Source: an uncultured Altererythrobacter sp. | Lineage (GTDB): Bacteria > Pseudomonadota > Alphaproteobacteria > Sphingomonadales > Sphingomonadaceae | Reading direction: 5' to 3' | Length of the DNA stretch: 64,000 nt | Assembly (NCBI GenBank): GCA_913055875.1 | Contig: CAJXJY010000004.1 | Span: 1-64,000 of the forward strand | In this document: positions 10,922 through 20,089 of the stretch, piece by piece | How the letters are laid out: each line of letters begins with the position of its first letter | Position numbering within the stretch: the first letter of the stretch is position 1 | Translations under genes and position numbers: made by a program | Notes under the pieces: model-generated | What the model was told of the DNA's origin: nothing | Database searches by the model: none | The model's input: the letters and a program-made list of their open reading frames with translations, nothing else

Positions 10922-11613
10922 TCGGCGTCGCCGATCATGTCGAGCCGGTTGAGCAGACCGACCCGGTTGGTTACGCGATACTTGCGGAACAGCGTGTTGA
11001 GGTGGTTCTTGACCGTCGAGAGCGCGATTCCGAGTTCGGCCGCGATCTGCTTGTTGGCCTTGCCTTCGGCGAGCAATTGCAGAATCTGCCGTTGCCGTTC
11101 GGGCATCGCGTCGGGATCGGGCTTGTCCATGACGATCGCGATATCGCCCTGGCGCATGATCGTCGGGCTGACGAAACGTCCGCCGCGTTCGATCGCCCGA
11201 ATCGCGAACAGCAGGTCGTCGAAAGCGTCCTGCTTGAGCGTGTAGCCGTCCGCGCCCGACTGGAGAGCCCGTTCGACCGAACCCTGGTCGCCGTGCATCG
11301 AGAGGATGAGTACCCGGACGCGCGGATGCCGTCGCTTGATCCGGCCGATCTGGTGGAAGGTCCTGCCGGTATCGAGCGCAAGGTCGAGCACCACCAGATC
11401 CGCCTTCTGTTCAAGTATCGCGCGCTCGAGCGCGTCGCAATCGGGCAGGCTGGCGACGAGCGTGTCCTCTTCCGAGCGCGCGATCAGCGCCGCGACGCCT
11501 TCGCGGAATATCCGGTGATCGTCGACGAGTACGATGCGCGCCAAGCGGCTTGCCCTTTCGATCGCGATGCCGCTACCTGAACGGCGGGGAGCCCGGGGGG
11601 CGCGCAAAAGCAT
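10912..11613 (-). CDS. LuxR-type response regulator (NarL/FixJ family)
   Basis: The receiver domain carries the acidic pair in LVDDHRIF (31-32), phospho-acceptor Asp77 in LVVLDLALD and Lys127 in YTLKQDAF. A C-terminal LuxR helix-turn-helix (AELGIALSTVKNHLNTLF) binds DNA. The start is uncertain: ATG 11613 gives a 233-residue protein with a basic leader of about 25 residues but overlaps the divergent kinase start codon. TTG at 11544, preceded by AAAGGG, gives a more usual length. It is paired with the divergent histidine kinase at 11612 and points at the outer-membrane protein gene 125 bp downstream. The target genes are unknown. Confidence 0.88.
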   Translation of the reverse strand: MLLRAPRAPRRSGSGIAIERASRLARIVLVDDHRIFREGVAALIARSEEDTLVASLPDCDALERAILEQKADLVVLDLALDTGRTFHQIGRIKRRHPRVRVLILSMHGDQGSVERALQSGADGYTLKQDAFDDLLFAIRAIERGGRFVSPTIMRQGDIAIVMDKPDPDAMPERQRQILQLLAEGKANKQIAAELGIALSTVKNHLNTLFRKYRVTNRVGLLNRLDMIGDAEKY

Positions 11614-13534
11614 GCGCAATTTGCGAGGTTTGACAAGCGGCGAGACCGAAACCCGCCCGAGATCGGCGTGGCTGGCGATGTTCGTGGTGCTGGCCATGAC
11701 GGTTTTCGCATGGGCCGGAAACGCCACCGCGGCGGTCCCGATATCCGGTCCTTATCAGCCCCTCGACGGCCAACAGCGCTTTCGTGCCGGCGACGATGCG
11801 GCCTGGGCGCAGCCCGATTTCGACGACAGTGGGTGGCAGCGCCTTGCGATGGCGAGACCGTGGTCCGATGCCGGGGTCGAGAGCTGGCAGGAGAATGGCT
11901 GGTACCGGTTCCGCTTTCGCCTCGACCCGGACGATTTCGCCGGCGAGCCGGCCCTGATCATGCGCCTGTCGGGTATGGCGCAGCTGTGGCTCAACGGCGT
12001 CGAGATCGCCAATCCCGGCAGTTTGCAGCCGCCGGGCAGCGGAGACCGCAAACGCTGGCGCCAGCGGGGCATATACGGCGATTTCCGCGCGATCGACCTG
12101 CCGCCACGACTGCTGAACCGAAATGGTGAAGAGAATGTGCTTGCCATGCGCGTCCGCCGGCTCGGTTTCTTCGAGCCGGGCGGGATCGCCTCACTGCCTT
12201 TCGGTATCGTGCAAAGCGCCGACGCGCGGGCCGCTTTGGCGCCGTACGAGCGAACATACTGGCTGATCGACGGGCTGCTGTTGGGAACCTATCTGGTACT
12301 AGCTATTTTCGGAGTGATCGCGCTGGCGAGAGGTTTCAACAAGGGCGGCCTCGGCGGTTTCGCGGCCATGATGGGCTGTTTCTTCCTGGCCGAGCTGCGG
12401 GGCGCACGCTGGTTCGAGGCGGCCGGGCTGGGTTCGCCATGGATCGGCGAAGTTGCCGACCGCATGGTGATCGTCGCTCTCGTTCCGATGATGGAGTTTT
12501 TCGCTGCATTGCTGCGCCGCAGGATCGGTTGGCCGGGCCGAATCATCCAGGCGAGTTGCGCGCTGCAACTGGTAACGCTGGTACCCGGTCTCGACGGTGT
12601 CGGCATGACCGCCGTGGTTCTCCCGGTGGCGCTGTTCAGCCTTATCGCGAGCACTTGCTGGGTTACCGTCATATCCGTAATCTCGATCCGGCACCGTGTG
12701 CAGCATGCCTGGCTGATAGCGGTGTTCTACTCGCTGCTGGTTACGTTGCCGGTGGTGCTCGAACTGGTCATTGCCGACTGGGCCGACGATTTCGAACTGC
12801 TGACCGGGCGGCCTTCGAACACTCTGCCGACCTTCGTCTTCCTGTTGATCCTCGCCGGGCTCGCCGGGCTCCGGCTGTACGAGATCGAGCGCGAGCGGGT
12901 CGAGGCCAATATGCGCACACGCGCCGCGCAACGGGGCGAGCGCCAGCGGCTGGCGCGAGATCTGCACGATTCGATCGGCCAGTGGCTGGGCTCGCTCAAG
13001 CTGCGGCTGCAGTTGCTGCGAGCGGACTATCCGCATAGCGAGCACGCCGAGGGCGAACGTTTCGAGGGGCTGATCGGCGACGTCGACGAGCTGATCGACG
13101 ACACCAGGCGGATGGCCTACGACCTGTCTCCCCACTCGATCGAGGAACGCGGACTCGCGGCGGCTATCGCCGATCACATGGAGCAAGTCGGCAGCGATCA
13201 CGGTATCGACTGGGATGTCGACATCGATCCGGCCATCACGCTTTCGGCAGACGATGCCGACCATATCTACCGGATCGTGCAGGAAGCGGCTCACAACGCG
13301 CTGCGCCATAGCGAGGCGCGCCATATCGGAGTAAGCCTGAGCGTCGGAGATTACGGTTCCGAACTGCGTATCGCCGACGACGGGAAGGGCTACGATCCGG
13401 CCGTTTCCGCCGCGAACGACCGGCCGCATCTGGGTATCCGGAGCATGGGCGAACGGGCTGCTGCCATGGGCGGGCGTATCGACATCGATACCGCGCCCGG
13501 CGGCGGTACCTGCGTAACCGTCGCGCTCCCCTGA
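11612..13534 (+). CDS. Membrane sensor histidine kinase (NarX/UhpB-like, HisKA_3)
   Basis: This 640-residue kinase begins with a signal-anchor (WLAMFVVLAMTVFAWAG). A periplasmic beta-sandwich domain of about 180 residues follows and resembles carbohydrate-binding jelly rolls (GWYRFRFRLD, LWLNGVEIANPG). Next come about seven hydrophobic segments. The cytoplasmic part has the HisKA_3 box with His452 in RDLHDSIGQW, then an HATPase_c domain (EAAHNALRHSEA, DDGKGYD, GIRSMGERAAAMGG). The architecture resembles 7TM-DISM sensors. ATG 11612 follows GGGGGG; a longer frame from 11534 would overlap the regulator gene. The partner is almost certainly the divergent LuxR-type regulator. The ligand is unknown but may be a glycan or surface signal. 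Confidence 0.88.
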   Translation: MRNLRGLTSGETETRPRSAWLAMFVVLAMTVFAWAGNATAAVPISGPYQPLDGQQRFRAGDDAAWAQPDFDDSGWQRLAMARPWSDAGVESWQENGWYRFRFRLDPDDFAGEPALIMRLSGMAQLWLNGVEIANPGSLQPPGSGDRKRWRQRGIYGDFRAIDLPPRLLNRNGEENVLAMRVRRLGFFEPGGIASLPFGIVQSADARAALAPYERTYWLIDGLLLGTYLVLAIFGVIALARGFNKGGLGGFAAMMGCFFLAELRGARWFEAAGLGSPWIGEVADRMVIVALVPMMEFFAALLRRRIGWPGRIIQASCALQLVTLVPGLDGVGMTAVVLPVALFSLIASTCWVTVISVISIRHRVQHAWLIAVFYSLLVTLPVVLELVIADWADDFELLTGRPSNTLPTFVFLLILAGLAGLRLYEIERERVEANMRTRAAQRGERQRLARDLHDSIGQWLGSLKLRLQLLRADYPHSEHAEGERFEGLIGDVDELIDDTRRMAYDLSPHSIEERGLAAAIADHMEQVGSDHGIDWDVDIDPAITLSADDADHIYRIVQEAAHNALRHSEARHIGVSLSVGDYGSELRIADDGKGYDPAVSAANDRPHLGIRSMGERAAAMGGRIDIDTAPGGGTCVTVALP

Positions 13535-13597
13535 TCGCGCGGGTGGATGGCCCCTTTCGCTTGCCGCGCGCAAGCCGCCCGATTAGGCACTCCTGCC

Positions 13598-14728
13598 ATG
13601 CAACCCACCCATCGCCCCGTGATCTCCGCGACCGGCCTGTTCACGCCCGAGGATTCGATCACCAATGCGGAGCTGGTCGCCAGCTTCAACGCCTATGTCG
13701 AGCGTTTCAACGCCGCCCATGCCGACGCCATAACAGCGGGCGAAGTGGAGCCGCTCGAGCCCAGTTCGGTCGAATTCATCGAGAAGGCGAGCGGGATCAA
13801 GGCGCGTTACGTCATGGCCAAGGAGCCGGTGCTCGATCCGGAAATCATGGCGCCCCGGTGGGAGGAACGGCCCGACGAGGAGCTCTCGATCCTAGCCGAG
13901 ATCGGGGTGGAGGCGGCGCGCGATGCGCTCGAGCGGGCGGGGCGCGATGCCGCCGATGTCGACGCGGTGCTGTGCGCCGCCTCGAACATGCAACGGCCCT
14001 ATCCGGCGATGGCCGTAGAAATCCAGCAGGCGCTGGGGATCGACGGGTTCGGCTTCGACATGAATGTCGCCTGCTCCTCGGCGACCTTCGGGATCCAGAC
14101 CGCCGCCGACTATATCCGCGCGGGCAATGCGAAGAGCGTGTTGGTGGTCAGTCCCGAAATCACCAGCGGCCATCTCAACTGGCGCGACCGCGACAGCCAT
14201 TTCATCTTCGGCGATGTCGCCACCGCGGTGCTGGTCGAGGATGCGGCGATGACGCCGGCGGTGCATTGGGACATTCTCGGAACCCGGCTCAAGACGGTCT
14301 TCTCCAACAATATCCGCAACAATTTCGGCTTCCTCAACCGCGCGCATCCCGACACTGCAGACGCCGCCGACAAGCTGTTCGTCCAGGAAGGGCGCAAGGT
14401 GTTCAAGGAAGTCGTCCCGATGGTCGCGCAGATGATCCTCGACGAGGCGGAGCGGCTCGAACTCGATCCGCAGGGCCTGCGGCGGCTGTGGCTGCACCAG
14501 GCCAATGCCGGGATGAACCGGCTGATCGCGCAGCGCGTGCTCGGCCACGAGGCCGATGCCGACGAGAGCCCGACCGTGCTCGACACCTACGGCAACACGT
14601 CGAGCGCGGGCTCGATCATCGCCTTCCACCTGCACAGCGAGGATCTGCGGCCGGGCGATACCGGGCTGATCTGCAGCTTCGGCGCGGGCTATTCGGCCGG
14701 GACGGTGTTCGTGCGCAAGGAGGGCTGA
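13598..14728 (+). CDS. Beta-ketoacyl-ACP synthase III-like protein (FabH family)
   Basis: This 376-residue thiolase-fold enzyme carries the FabH triad: Cys159 in NVACSSATF, a histidine in LHQANAGMN and an asparagine in YGNTSSAGS. It is longer than housekeeping FabH (about 320) owing to an insertion near residues 30-60. Such long forms often make specialised condensations, so a role outside bulk fatty-acid initiation is possible. No other fatty-acid gene is adjacent. Its 3' end overlaps the convergent PAP2-type gene by 40 bp. The general reaction, condensing an acyl-CoA with malonyl-ACP, follows from the family; the substrates are not known. Confidence 0.85.
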   Translation: MQPTHRPVISATGLFTPEDSITNAELVASFNAYVERFNAAHADAITAGEVEPLEPSSVEFIEKASGIKARYVMAKEPVLDPEIMAPRWEERPDEELSILAEIGVEAARDALERAGRDAADVDAVLCAASNMQRPYPAMAVEIQQALGIDGFGFDMNVACSSATFGIQTAADYIRAGNAKSVLVVSPEITSGHLNWRDRDSHFIFGDVATAVLVEDAAMTPAVHWDILGTRLKTVFSNNIRNNFGFLNRAHPDTADAADKLFVQEGRKVFKEVVPMVAQMILDEAERLELDPQGLRRLWLHQANAGMNRLIAQRVLGHEADADESPTVLDTYGNTSSAGSIIAFHLHSEDLRPGDTGLICSFGAGYSAGTVFVRKEG

Positions 14729-15762
14729 GCGCGCGCTTCGATCCACCGGTCCCATGCCGCGATCGCATGACGGCTCGTCCACCATATCGCCGCCACCGCG
14801 ATCACCGAGACCAGCCCGTCGACCGCGTAGTGATAGGCGAGGTGGACCGAGCCGATCCAGATCACGGCGAAGAAGGCGCAGAACCATCGCCCGAGCCGCG
14901 GCGAGATCTCGCGCGTCGCTATCCAGTAGAGGAATGCGATCGCGACATGCATGCTCGGCATGGCGGTGATGCCGCTGCCAAGCCCGTCGGCGTCGGCGTG
15001 AAACCAGTCGAGCAGCATCTGCTGTACGGTCAGCGTCATCACCGGCACCTGCTCGTTCGCGGCGTTCAGGTAGGCCATCTGCGCATCGAAGCTCGGATCG
15101 TCCAGCAACGGCCCGACGAAGCACGGTCCGGCCGAAGCCAGCCAGGTCGCCATCGCGCCGCCGACCAGCGTCCAGCTCAGCACGTAGGTCAGGAAGAAGC
15201 GGCGGCGCACATCGGCGTCGATCCGCGCGAAGGCGAAGAACAGCACGCCCGGATAGAGCAGCAGGAACCACAGCTGGTAGAGCAGAGCCAGCGCCGCCGT
15301 GACGACCGGATAGCCGAGCACGGGTTGCAGCACTTCCCACGCGTCGTAACCGAAGAAAAGCGCGCGATCCCATGCGATGAAGGTCGCGTCCCAGCTGTAG
15401 TCGTTGAACAGCGGGATGGCCGCTTTCATCTTCGAGAAAAACGGCATCAGGAATACGCACAGGAGCAGCAGCGGCGCACCCGCCGCGATACCGCGGAGGA
15501 GGGTGGGGGCGCAGTAGTGTTCGCGCAGGGAAGCGAACGGGGTGGCGGGGCGGTGCCGGGCGAGATGCATCCCCGCATCGACGGCGACCAGGCCGCAGGC
15601 GGTCAGTAGATACAGGCGCGCATTGGCCAGTACCGGCGCCGCCTCGGGCAAGACGCCTTTCGCCGCCAGCACTCCGGCGCAGATCGCGAACAGCACCAGG
15701 GCGGCCGCGTGGATCGGCAGTTCGCCGAGCCAGCGGCGGGCCAGGGGAGCGCTATCCTCCAT
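14689..15762 (-). CDS. PAP2-superfamily membrane protein (Aur1/Ipt1-type phosphotransferase)
   Basis: This polytopic protein of 357 residues has about eight hydrophobic segments. The C-terminal PAP2 phosphatase motifs are visible: AMPSMHVAIAF with a catalytic-type His and, about 40 residues later, SVHLAYHYAVDG. This arrangement matches the inositol-phosphotransferase (Aur1/Ipt1) branch of the family. In a sphingolipid-producing lineage a lipid headgroup transfer role is attractive, but the substrate cannot be read from sequence. The 3' end overlaps the convergent FabH-like gene by 40 bp. No strong Shine-Dalgarno is seen at ATG 15762. Confidence 0.82.
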   Translation of the reverse strand: MEDSAPLARRWLGELPIHAAALVLFAICAGVLAAKGVLPEAAPVLANARLYLLTACGLVAVDAGMHLARHRPATPFASLREHYCAPTLLRGIAAGAPLLLLCVFLMPFFSKMKAAIPLFNDYSWDATFIAWDRALFFGYDAWEVLQPVLGYPVVTAALALLYQLWFLLLYPGVLFFAFARIDADVRRRFFLTYVLSWTLVGGAMATWLASAGPCFVGPLLDDPSFDAQMAYLNAANEQVPVMTLTVQQMLLDWFHADADGLGSGITAMPSMHVAIAFLYWIATREISPRLGRWFCAFFAVIWIGSVHLAYHYAVDGLVSVIAVAAIWWTSRHAIAAWDRWIEARAQPSLRTNTVPAE

Positions 15763-15818
15763 CGCCTGCGCGGATACCCGATCGTGGTTAGCAAGCGCCT
15801 AACGCGCGAGCGCCCGCG

Positions 15819-16841
15819 TCAGCGCGACAGGCGACGACGCGCGTTGCGATAGGCGTGCAGCACGCGGCGTGCACCCGACATCAGCGCGAAGAGGGTCGAG
15901 AAGCCCCATGTCGGCAGGATTTCGAGGACCCGCCGGATAGCCCTGTTGCCGGCACCGGAGGCAAACGGCTCCAGTTTTCGAGTCAGGGCGATCGCGCGGT
16001 CGACCCATTCGCGTTCTCCGGCGGCGCCCACCCGCACGGCCGCGATCCACAGCTTCGGGTAGGTGGCGCGGGCGACCGGAGCGCGCATGCGATCGTGGCG
16101 CATCGCCCATTGCGCAAAGGCATCGAGCGCGGCGATGGTATGCTGCCCCATGACCACCGGCGTGTAGCTGTCGGTCAGCTGGCCCATGTCGTGATTGCGA
16201 CGCAGGGCGACGACATCGGGGATAACCGCACCGGGGGCGTCCGCGCCGGCGACGATGCGCCACAGGAACTCCTTGTCCTCGCCCATGTCGAGGCCGGCAT
16301 CGAATACGCCGAGACGGTCGAGCAGCGAGCGACGATAGAAGCCTACGATGGTCGGCCATTGGCTGCCGACCACGCCCTCGTGATCGAGCAGCGAATCGGT
16401 ATGCCCCTCGGAATAGAGCCTGTTTCCTTCGAGATCGGCTTCCGCAAGCTGGGCGACGCAATACGGCACCGCGGGGTCCGCCATCGCCGCGACCATCGCT
16501 TCCGGTCCGCCCGGCACCAGCAGGTCGTCGGAATCGAGGAAATACACGAACTCGCCCGTCGCGACCGCGACTCCCGCATTGCGCGCCGCGATCGCCCCCG
16601 CATGCCGGAGCTCGAGAAAATGCAGGCGGATATCGCCATGCTCGCCGGCGAAAGCCTTCACGCGCTCCCTGGTATCGTCCGTCGACCCGTCGTCGGCAAC
16701 CACGATCTCGACCGGCCTCCATTCGGCATTCGCAATCGATTCGAGTGTCTCGACGAGCAGATGCGCGCGGTTGAAGGTCGGGATCACGACCGAAATCAGG
16801 GGTTTCCGGCGGGCGGAGAAGGGTGTCGGACTATCCGGCAT
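15819..16841 (-). CDS. Family 2 glycosyltransferase
   Basis: The 340-residue protein starts its GT-A fold with PLISVVIPTFNRAHLL. The nucleotide-binding aspartates lie in VADDGSTDD, and the DXD-type metal site is in YFLDSDDLL. The C-terminus is basic (ARRRLSR). It would add a sugar from a nucleotide donor to a lipid or polysaccharide acceptor on the cytoplasmic face. It follows a flippase gene (16905-18350) in the same direction, so both probably act in export of a surface glycan. ATG 16841 follows AGGGCAG; an in-frame GTG lies two codons upstream at 16847. Donor and acceptor are unknown. Confidence 0.87.
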   Translation of the reverse strand: MPDSPTPFSARRKPLISVVIPTFNRAHLLVETLESIANAEWRPVEIVVADDGSTDDTRERVKAFAGEHGDIRLHFLELRHAGAIAARNAGVAVATGEFVYFLDSDDLLVPGGPEAMVAAMADPAVPYCVAQLAEADLEGNRLYSEGHTDSLLDHEGVVGSQWPTIVGFYRRSLLDRLGVFDAGLDMGEDKEFLWRIVAGADAPGAVIPDVVALRRNHDMGQLTDSYTPVVMGQHTIAALDAFAQWAMRHDRMRAPVARATYPKLWIAAVRVGAAGEREWVDRAIALTRKLEPFASGAGNRAIRRVLEILPTWGFSTLFALMSGARRVLHAYRNARRRLSR

Positions 16842-16904
16842 CGGCACTGCCCTATCGCCGATCGCGGCGTTGGGAAACGGCCATGTACCGGCAGCCGCAG
16901 GTCG

Positions 16905-18350
16905 TCATTCGGGTTTCACGGACTTGCGGCGAAGCAGCAGCATCGTCAGCGGCACCGTGCCGGCAAGCGCCAGGCCGATTGCCAGCACGGGCCATGGTGA
17001 CGTCGCGATTGGGGCGAATTTGGCGAGTGCTATCAGCGCGACCAGGAGCAGGAGATTGATCCCCAGGGGGATCGGAAGTGCAGCTATCGGGCCTTTCAGA
17101 TCGATCGGCAGACGGCGGGCAACGACGCGATATTCGTATGGCAGAACCAGCAGATTGGCGAGCAGCAAGGCGCTCAAGAGCCCAAGCATCCCGAAGGAAG
17201 CGAGAAGTCCGATCATCGTCAGTGTCGTCAAGGTAAGGGCGACATCGAGGCGCAATCGTGCGCCGGTATGGCCGAGCCCCACGATCGCGAGGATTGGTAT
17301 TGCGAACACGGACTGGATCATCGCCACCAGGCACAGCATCCGGACGACGCGAACGGCGGGAGACCACTCCGTACCGAGCACAGCCGGGACCCACACCGGT
17401 GCGAGCGCTGCGACGGCGACAAAGGCGGGCCAGACGATCCACGCGACCAGCATCAGCGAGCGTCTCAACTGATCGGCAAAGGCGGCATTGCGGTCGCGCA
17501 GCGAAGCGAGCACCGGCCATGCGTGATCGCCGATGACCGAGGGCAATGCGGCGCGCAGCGCATCGACGTAACGTCGCGCGATGCTGTAGATGCCCAGCAC
17601 TGTCGCGCCGAACAACGCTCCGATCAGCAATTCGTCGCCGCGGTTGCGCAGGGCCGCGAGCGTTTCGCTCCCGGAAACCGGGAGGCCGTAATGCAGCAGG
17701 CCGCGGATGGAGCGAAGCCGGGGAAGGGCAAGGTCCCGGCGCAGCATCGACACCCCTATCAGAGCCATCGCTGCCGCAGTGGCCACGTAGCGCCAAACGA
17801 GGCTGTCGATCCCCCAGCCTCCGGCAGCGAGCGCGATACCCGTTACGCCGCCGGCGGCCTCTCCGGCCAGGATCGCAAGGCCGAGTTTGCGGAACTCCTT
17901 CCTTCGACGCGAGACGGCGAGGGCTGCGTTGGCGATATTGGCAAACAGCAGACCGGGGATCATGAAGCCGAGGCTGCGCAATTCGTCGAGCTGCGGATCG
18001 AGCGAGCGCATGATGAGGAGGCCTGCAAACAGCACCGCCATTGCCGCAATGCCGGCGGCCGCCGCCAGTGCGAGGGCGGTCGCGATGGTGCCGTCCTGCA
18101 ACTCGGGCTTCACCACCAGCGCCCCTGAGATCCCGAGCCCGGCCACCGGTTGTGCGACGGTGAAAACGGCAAGCGCGAAAGCGAAGAAGCCGAAGGTGTT
18201 CGGCGCCAGGAAGTTCGCCAGCACGGCCAGCGTCGCCAACCGTACGGCCTGCGTCCCCCAGGTCGCCATCGCGACCCAGCCGATACCGTGCATGCCCTGT
18301 GGCGGCACCACTCCGATCCGGGCCAGCAGGAGATGGAAAAACTGCGTCAT
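16905..18350 (-). CDS. Oligosaccharide flippase (Wzx/MOP superfamily)
   Basis: This is a highly hydrophobic protein of about 480 residues with about 12-14 membrane segments. The N-terminal region (GWVAMATWGTQAVRLATLAVLANFL) is typical of lipopolysaccharide-biosynthesis-type flippases in the MOP superfamily. A central cytoplasmic stretch contains NRGDELLIGALFGATVLGIY, a pattern common in these proteins. It would move lipid-linked oligosaccharides across the inner membrane. The start is uncertain: ATG 18350 was taken, while GTG/ATG near 18404 would add 18 residues. The glycosyltransferase gene lies 63 bp downstream. The exported sugar is unknown. Confidence 0.84.
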   Translation of the reverse strand: MTQFFHLLLARIGVVPPQGMHGIGWVAMATWGTQAVRLATLAVLANFLAPNTFGFFAFALAVFTVAQPVAGLGISGALVVKPELQDGTIATALALAAAAGIAAMAVLFAGLLIMRSLDPQLDELRSLGFMIPGLLFANIANAALAVSRRRKEFRKLGLAILAGEAAGGVTGIALAAGGWGIDSLVWRYVATAAAMALIGVSMLRRDLALPRLRSIRGLLHYGLPVSGSETLAALRNRGDELLIGALFGATVLGIYSIARRYVDALRAALPSVIGDHAWPVLASLRDRNAAFADQLRRSLMLVAWIVWPAFVAVAALAPVWVPAVLGTEWSPAVRVVRMLCLVAMIQSVFAIPILAIVGLGHTGARLRLDVALTLTTLTMIGLLASFGMLGLLSALLLANLLVLPYEYRVVARRLPIDLKGPIAALPIPLGINLLLLVALIALAKFAPIATSPWPVLAIGLALAGTVPLTMLLLRRKSVKPE

Positions 18351-18471
18351 GTCCGGCTGCGATCCGTAATTCCTTCCCCGCTCGAGCGCGGTAGCAGCCA
18401 TCACGGGCGGGGCAATACCATAACGATGGCGCGGCGCCGGTCGGCTTGTTTGTGCCGTGCAATACCCCTAG

Positions 18472-19230
18472 ATGGCTGGCATGGCAGGCGATCTGATGGA
18501 CAACAAGGGACGGGGCGATGCGGGCTGGAGCTGGCCCGCGATCCATCCCGAGGGGCGCAAGTTCGGCCTCGTGGCGGTCGCGATCAGCCTGGTGGCGGCC
18601 TTCCTCGCCTGGGAGACGATCGCGTGGCCGATGGCGTTCCTGTCGCTCGGCGTGTTTGCGTTCTTCCGCGATCCGGAGCGGGTCGTGCCGCAGGACGACA
18701 GGTTCATCGTCGCGCCGGCAGACGGGCTGGTTTCGCTCATTGCCGAGGTCGAGCCGCCGGCCGAACTGCAGGTCGACGACGGCAGTGGCCATCGCGGACT
18801 ACCCGCGGGGCCGGTGACCCGCGTGTCGATATTCATGAGTGTGTTCGACGTGCACATCAATCGCGCGCCGATCGGCGGCACCGTGCGGCGGCTGGTCTAT
18901 ATTCCCGGCAAGTTTCTCAACGCCGATCTCGACAAGGCGAGCGAAGAGAACGAGCGCCAGCATATTCTGATCGAACGGCAGGACGGGTTGGCGATCGGCT
19001 TCACCCAGATCGCCGGGCTGGTCGCGCGGCGGATCATTCCCTTCGTCAAGCCGGGCGATACGCTCGCGGCCGGGCAGCGCGTCGGGCTGATCCGCTTCGG
19101 CAGCCGCGTCGACGTATACCTGCCTGCGGGCACCGATTCGAAAGTGCTGGTCGGGCAGAAGGTCGTCGCGGGGGAAACGGTGCTGGCCGAAACGGGGCAG
19201 CAGAAGCTGATCGAGGGTATCGCCCAGTGA
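18472..19230 (+). CDS. psd: Phosphatidylserine decarboxylase
   Basis: This enzyme converts phosphatidylserine to phosphatidylethanolamine at the inner membrane. It is the short proteobacterial form (252 residues). After an N-terminal membrane segment comes FFRDPER, then DGLVSLI and [13 protein letters not shown]. The self-cleavage site that generates the pyruvoyl cofactor is Gly210-Ser211 in RFGSRVDVY, where long forms have LGST. It is followed after 10 bp by pssA, which makes its substrate, so the two form an operon. ATG codons at 18472, 18481 and 18496 are all possible starts. Confidence 0.95.
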   Translation: MAGMAGDLMDNKGRGDAGWSWPAIHPEGRKFGLVAVAISLVAAFLAWETIAWPMAFLSLGVFAFFRDPERVVPQDDRFIVAPADGLVSLIAEVEPPAELQVDDGSGHRGLPAGPVTRVSIFMSVFDVHINRAPIGGTVRRLVYIPGKFLNADLDKASEENERQHILIERQDGLAIGFTQIAGLVARRIIPFVKPGDTLAAGQRVGLIRFGSRVDVYLPAGTDSKVLVGQKVVAGETVLAETGQQKLIEGIAQ

Positions 19231-19240
19231 GCGTTCCCGC

Positions 19241-20089
19241 ATGAGCGATCAAGGTCCGCGGCTGGGACCCAAGGCGGCGGAAGACGAATCGCCGTTGGGC
19301 CGTACCGGCACCAGGGGGCTGTCGTTGCGCGCGGTCCTGCCCAATGCGATCACCGCCGCGGCGCTGTGTTCGGGGCTGACCGGCATTCGTTTCGCGATTG
19401 CCGGCGACTGGAGCTTCGCCATCTTCGCGGTGATCCTGGCCGGGCTGCTGGACGGAATCGACGGGCGGATCGCGCGATTGCTCAAGGCGCAGTCGCGTTT
19501 CGGGGCCGAACTCGACAGTCTGGCCGATTCGCTGTCCTTCGGCATGGCACCGGCGTTGATTTTCTACCTGTGGACGCTGCAGGACCTGCCGCGGCTCGGC
19601 TGGTTCGCCGCGCTTGCTTTCGCCATCTGCTGCGCGTTGCGGCTGGCGCGCTTCAACGCGCAGATCGACGTCGACGAACAGCCGCACAAATCGGCCGGAT
19701 TTCTCACCGGCGTGCCCGCACCGGTCGGCGCGGGGCTGGCCTTCCTGCCGTTCTACCTGTGGATGGCGACCGGCTGGCAGGAGTTCCGCGAACCGATCCT
19801 GTGTGCGATCTGGATGGTGGCGATGGCCTTCCTGATGATTTCGAACATTGCCACGCTCAGCTGGACTTCCATCCGCCCGCGCAGACACGTGCGGCTGGAA
19901 GTGATCGCTCTGGTGGGAATCGTGTTCGCGGCGTTGTTGCTCGAACCCTGGTGGGCGCTGAGCGTGATCTGCGTCGGCTATCTGGTCCTGATGCCCTATG
20001 CCCTGATCCGCTACGGCAGGATCAAGCGGCAGCGGAAAGAGCGGGGCCCCGCTGCGGAGCCGTTCGACGCGAGCCAACTGCCCGAATAG
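19241..20089 (+). CDS. pssA: CDP-diacylglycerol-serine O-phosphatidyltransferase
   Basis: This 282-residue integral membrane enzyme makes phosphatidylserine from CDP-diacylglycerol and serine. The CDP-alcohol phosphotransferase signature DG-x2-AR-x8-G-x3-D-x3-D is met by DGIDGRIARL followed by GAELDSLAD. The N-terminus is a polar tail of about 30 residues, followed by about six to eight membrane segments. It lies 10 bp after psd. Its last 68 bp overlap a small convergent reading frame. The C-terminus is basic (RIKRQRKERG), a cytoplasmic tail. The assignment to serine rather than glycerol phosphate is supported by psd linkage and by a separate pgsA at 51 kb. Confidence 0.93.
   Translation: MSDQGPRLGPKAAEDESPLGRTGTRGLSLRAVLPNAITAAALCSGLTGIRFAIAGDWSFAIFAVILAGLLDGIDGRIARLLKAQSRFGAELDSLADSLSFGMAPALIFYLWTLQDLPRLGWFAALAFAICCALRLARFNAQIDVDEQPHKSAGFLTGVPAPVGAGLAFLPFYLWMATGWQEFREPILCAIWMVAMAFLMISNIATLSWTSIRPRRHVRLEVIALVGIVFAALLLEPWWALSVICVGYLVLMPYALIRYGRIKRQRKERGPAAEPFDASQLPE

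Noticed and set aside
16908-16920. Flippase C-terminus considered as truncated
   Set aside because: The protein has the normal membrane-segment count and ends in a short basic tail; no frameshift is visible.
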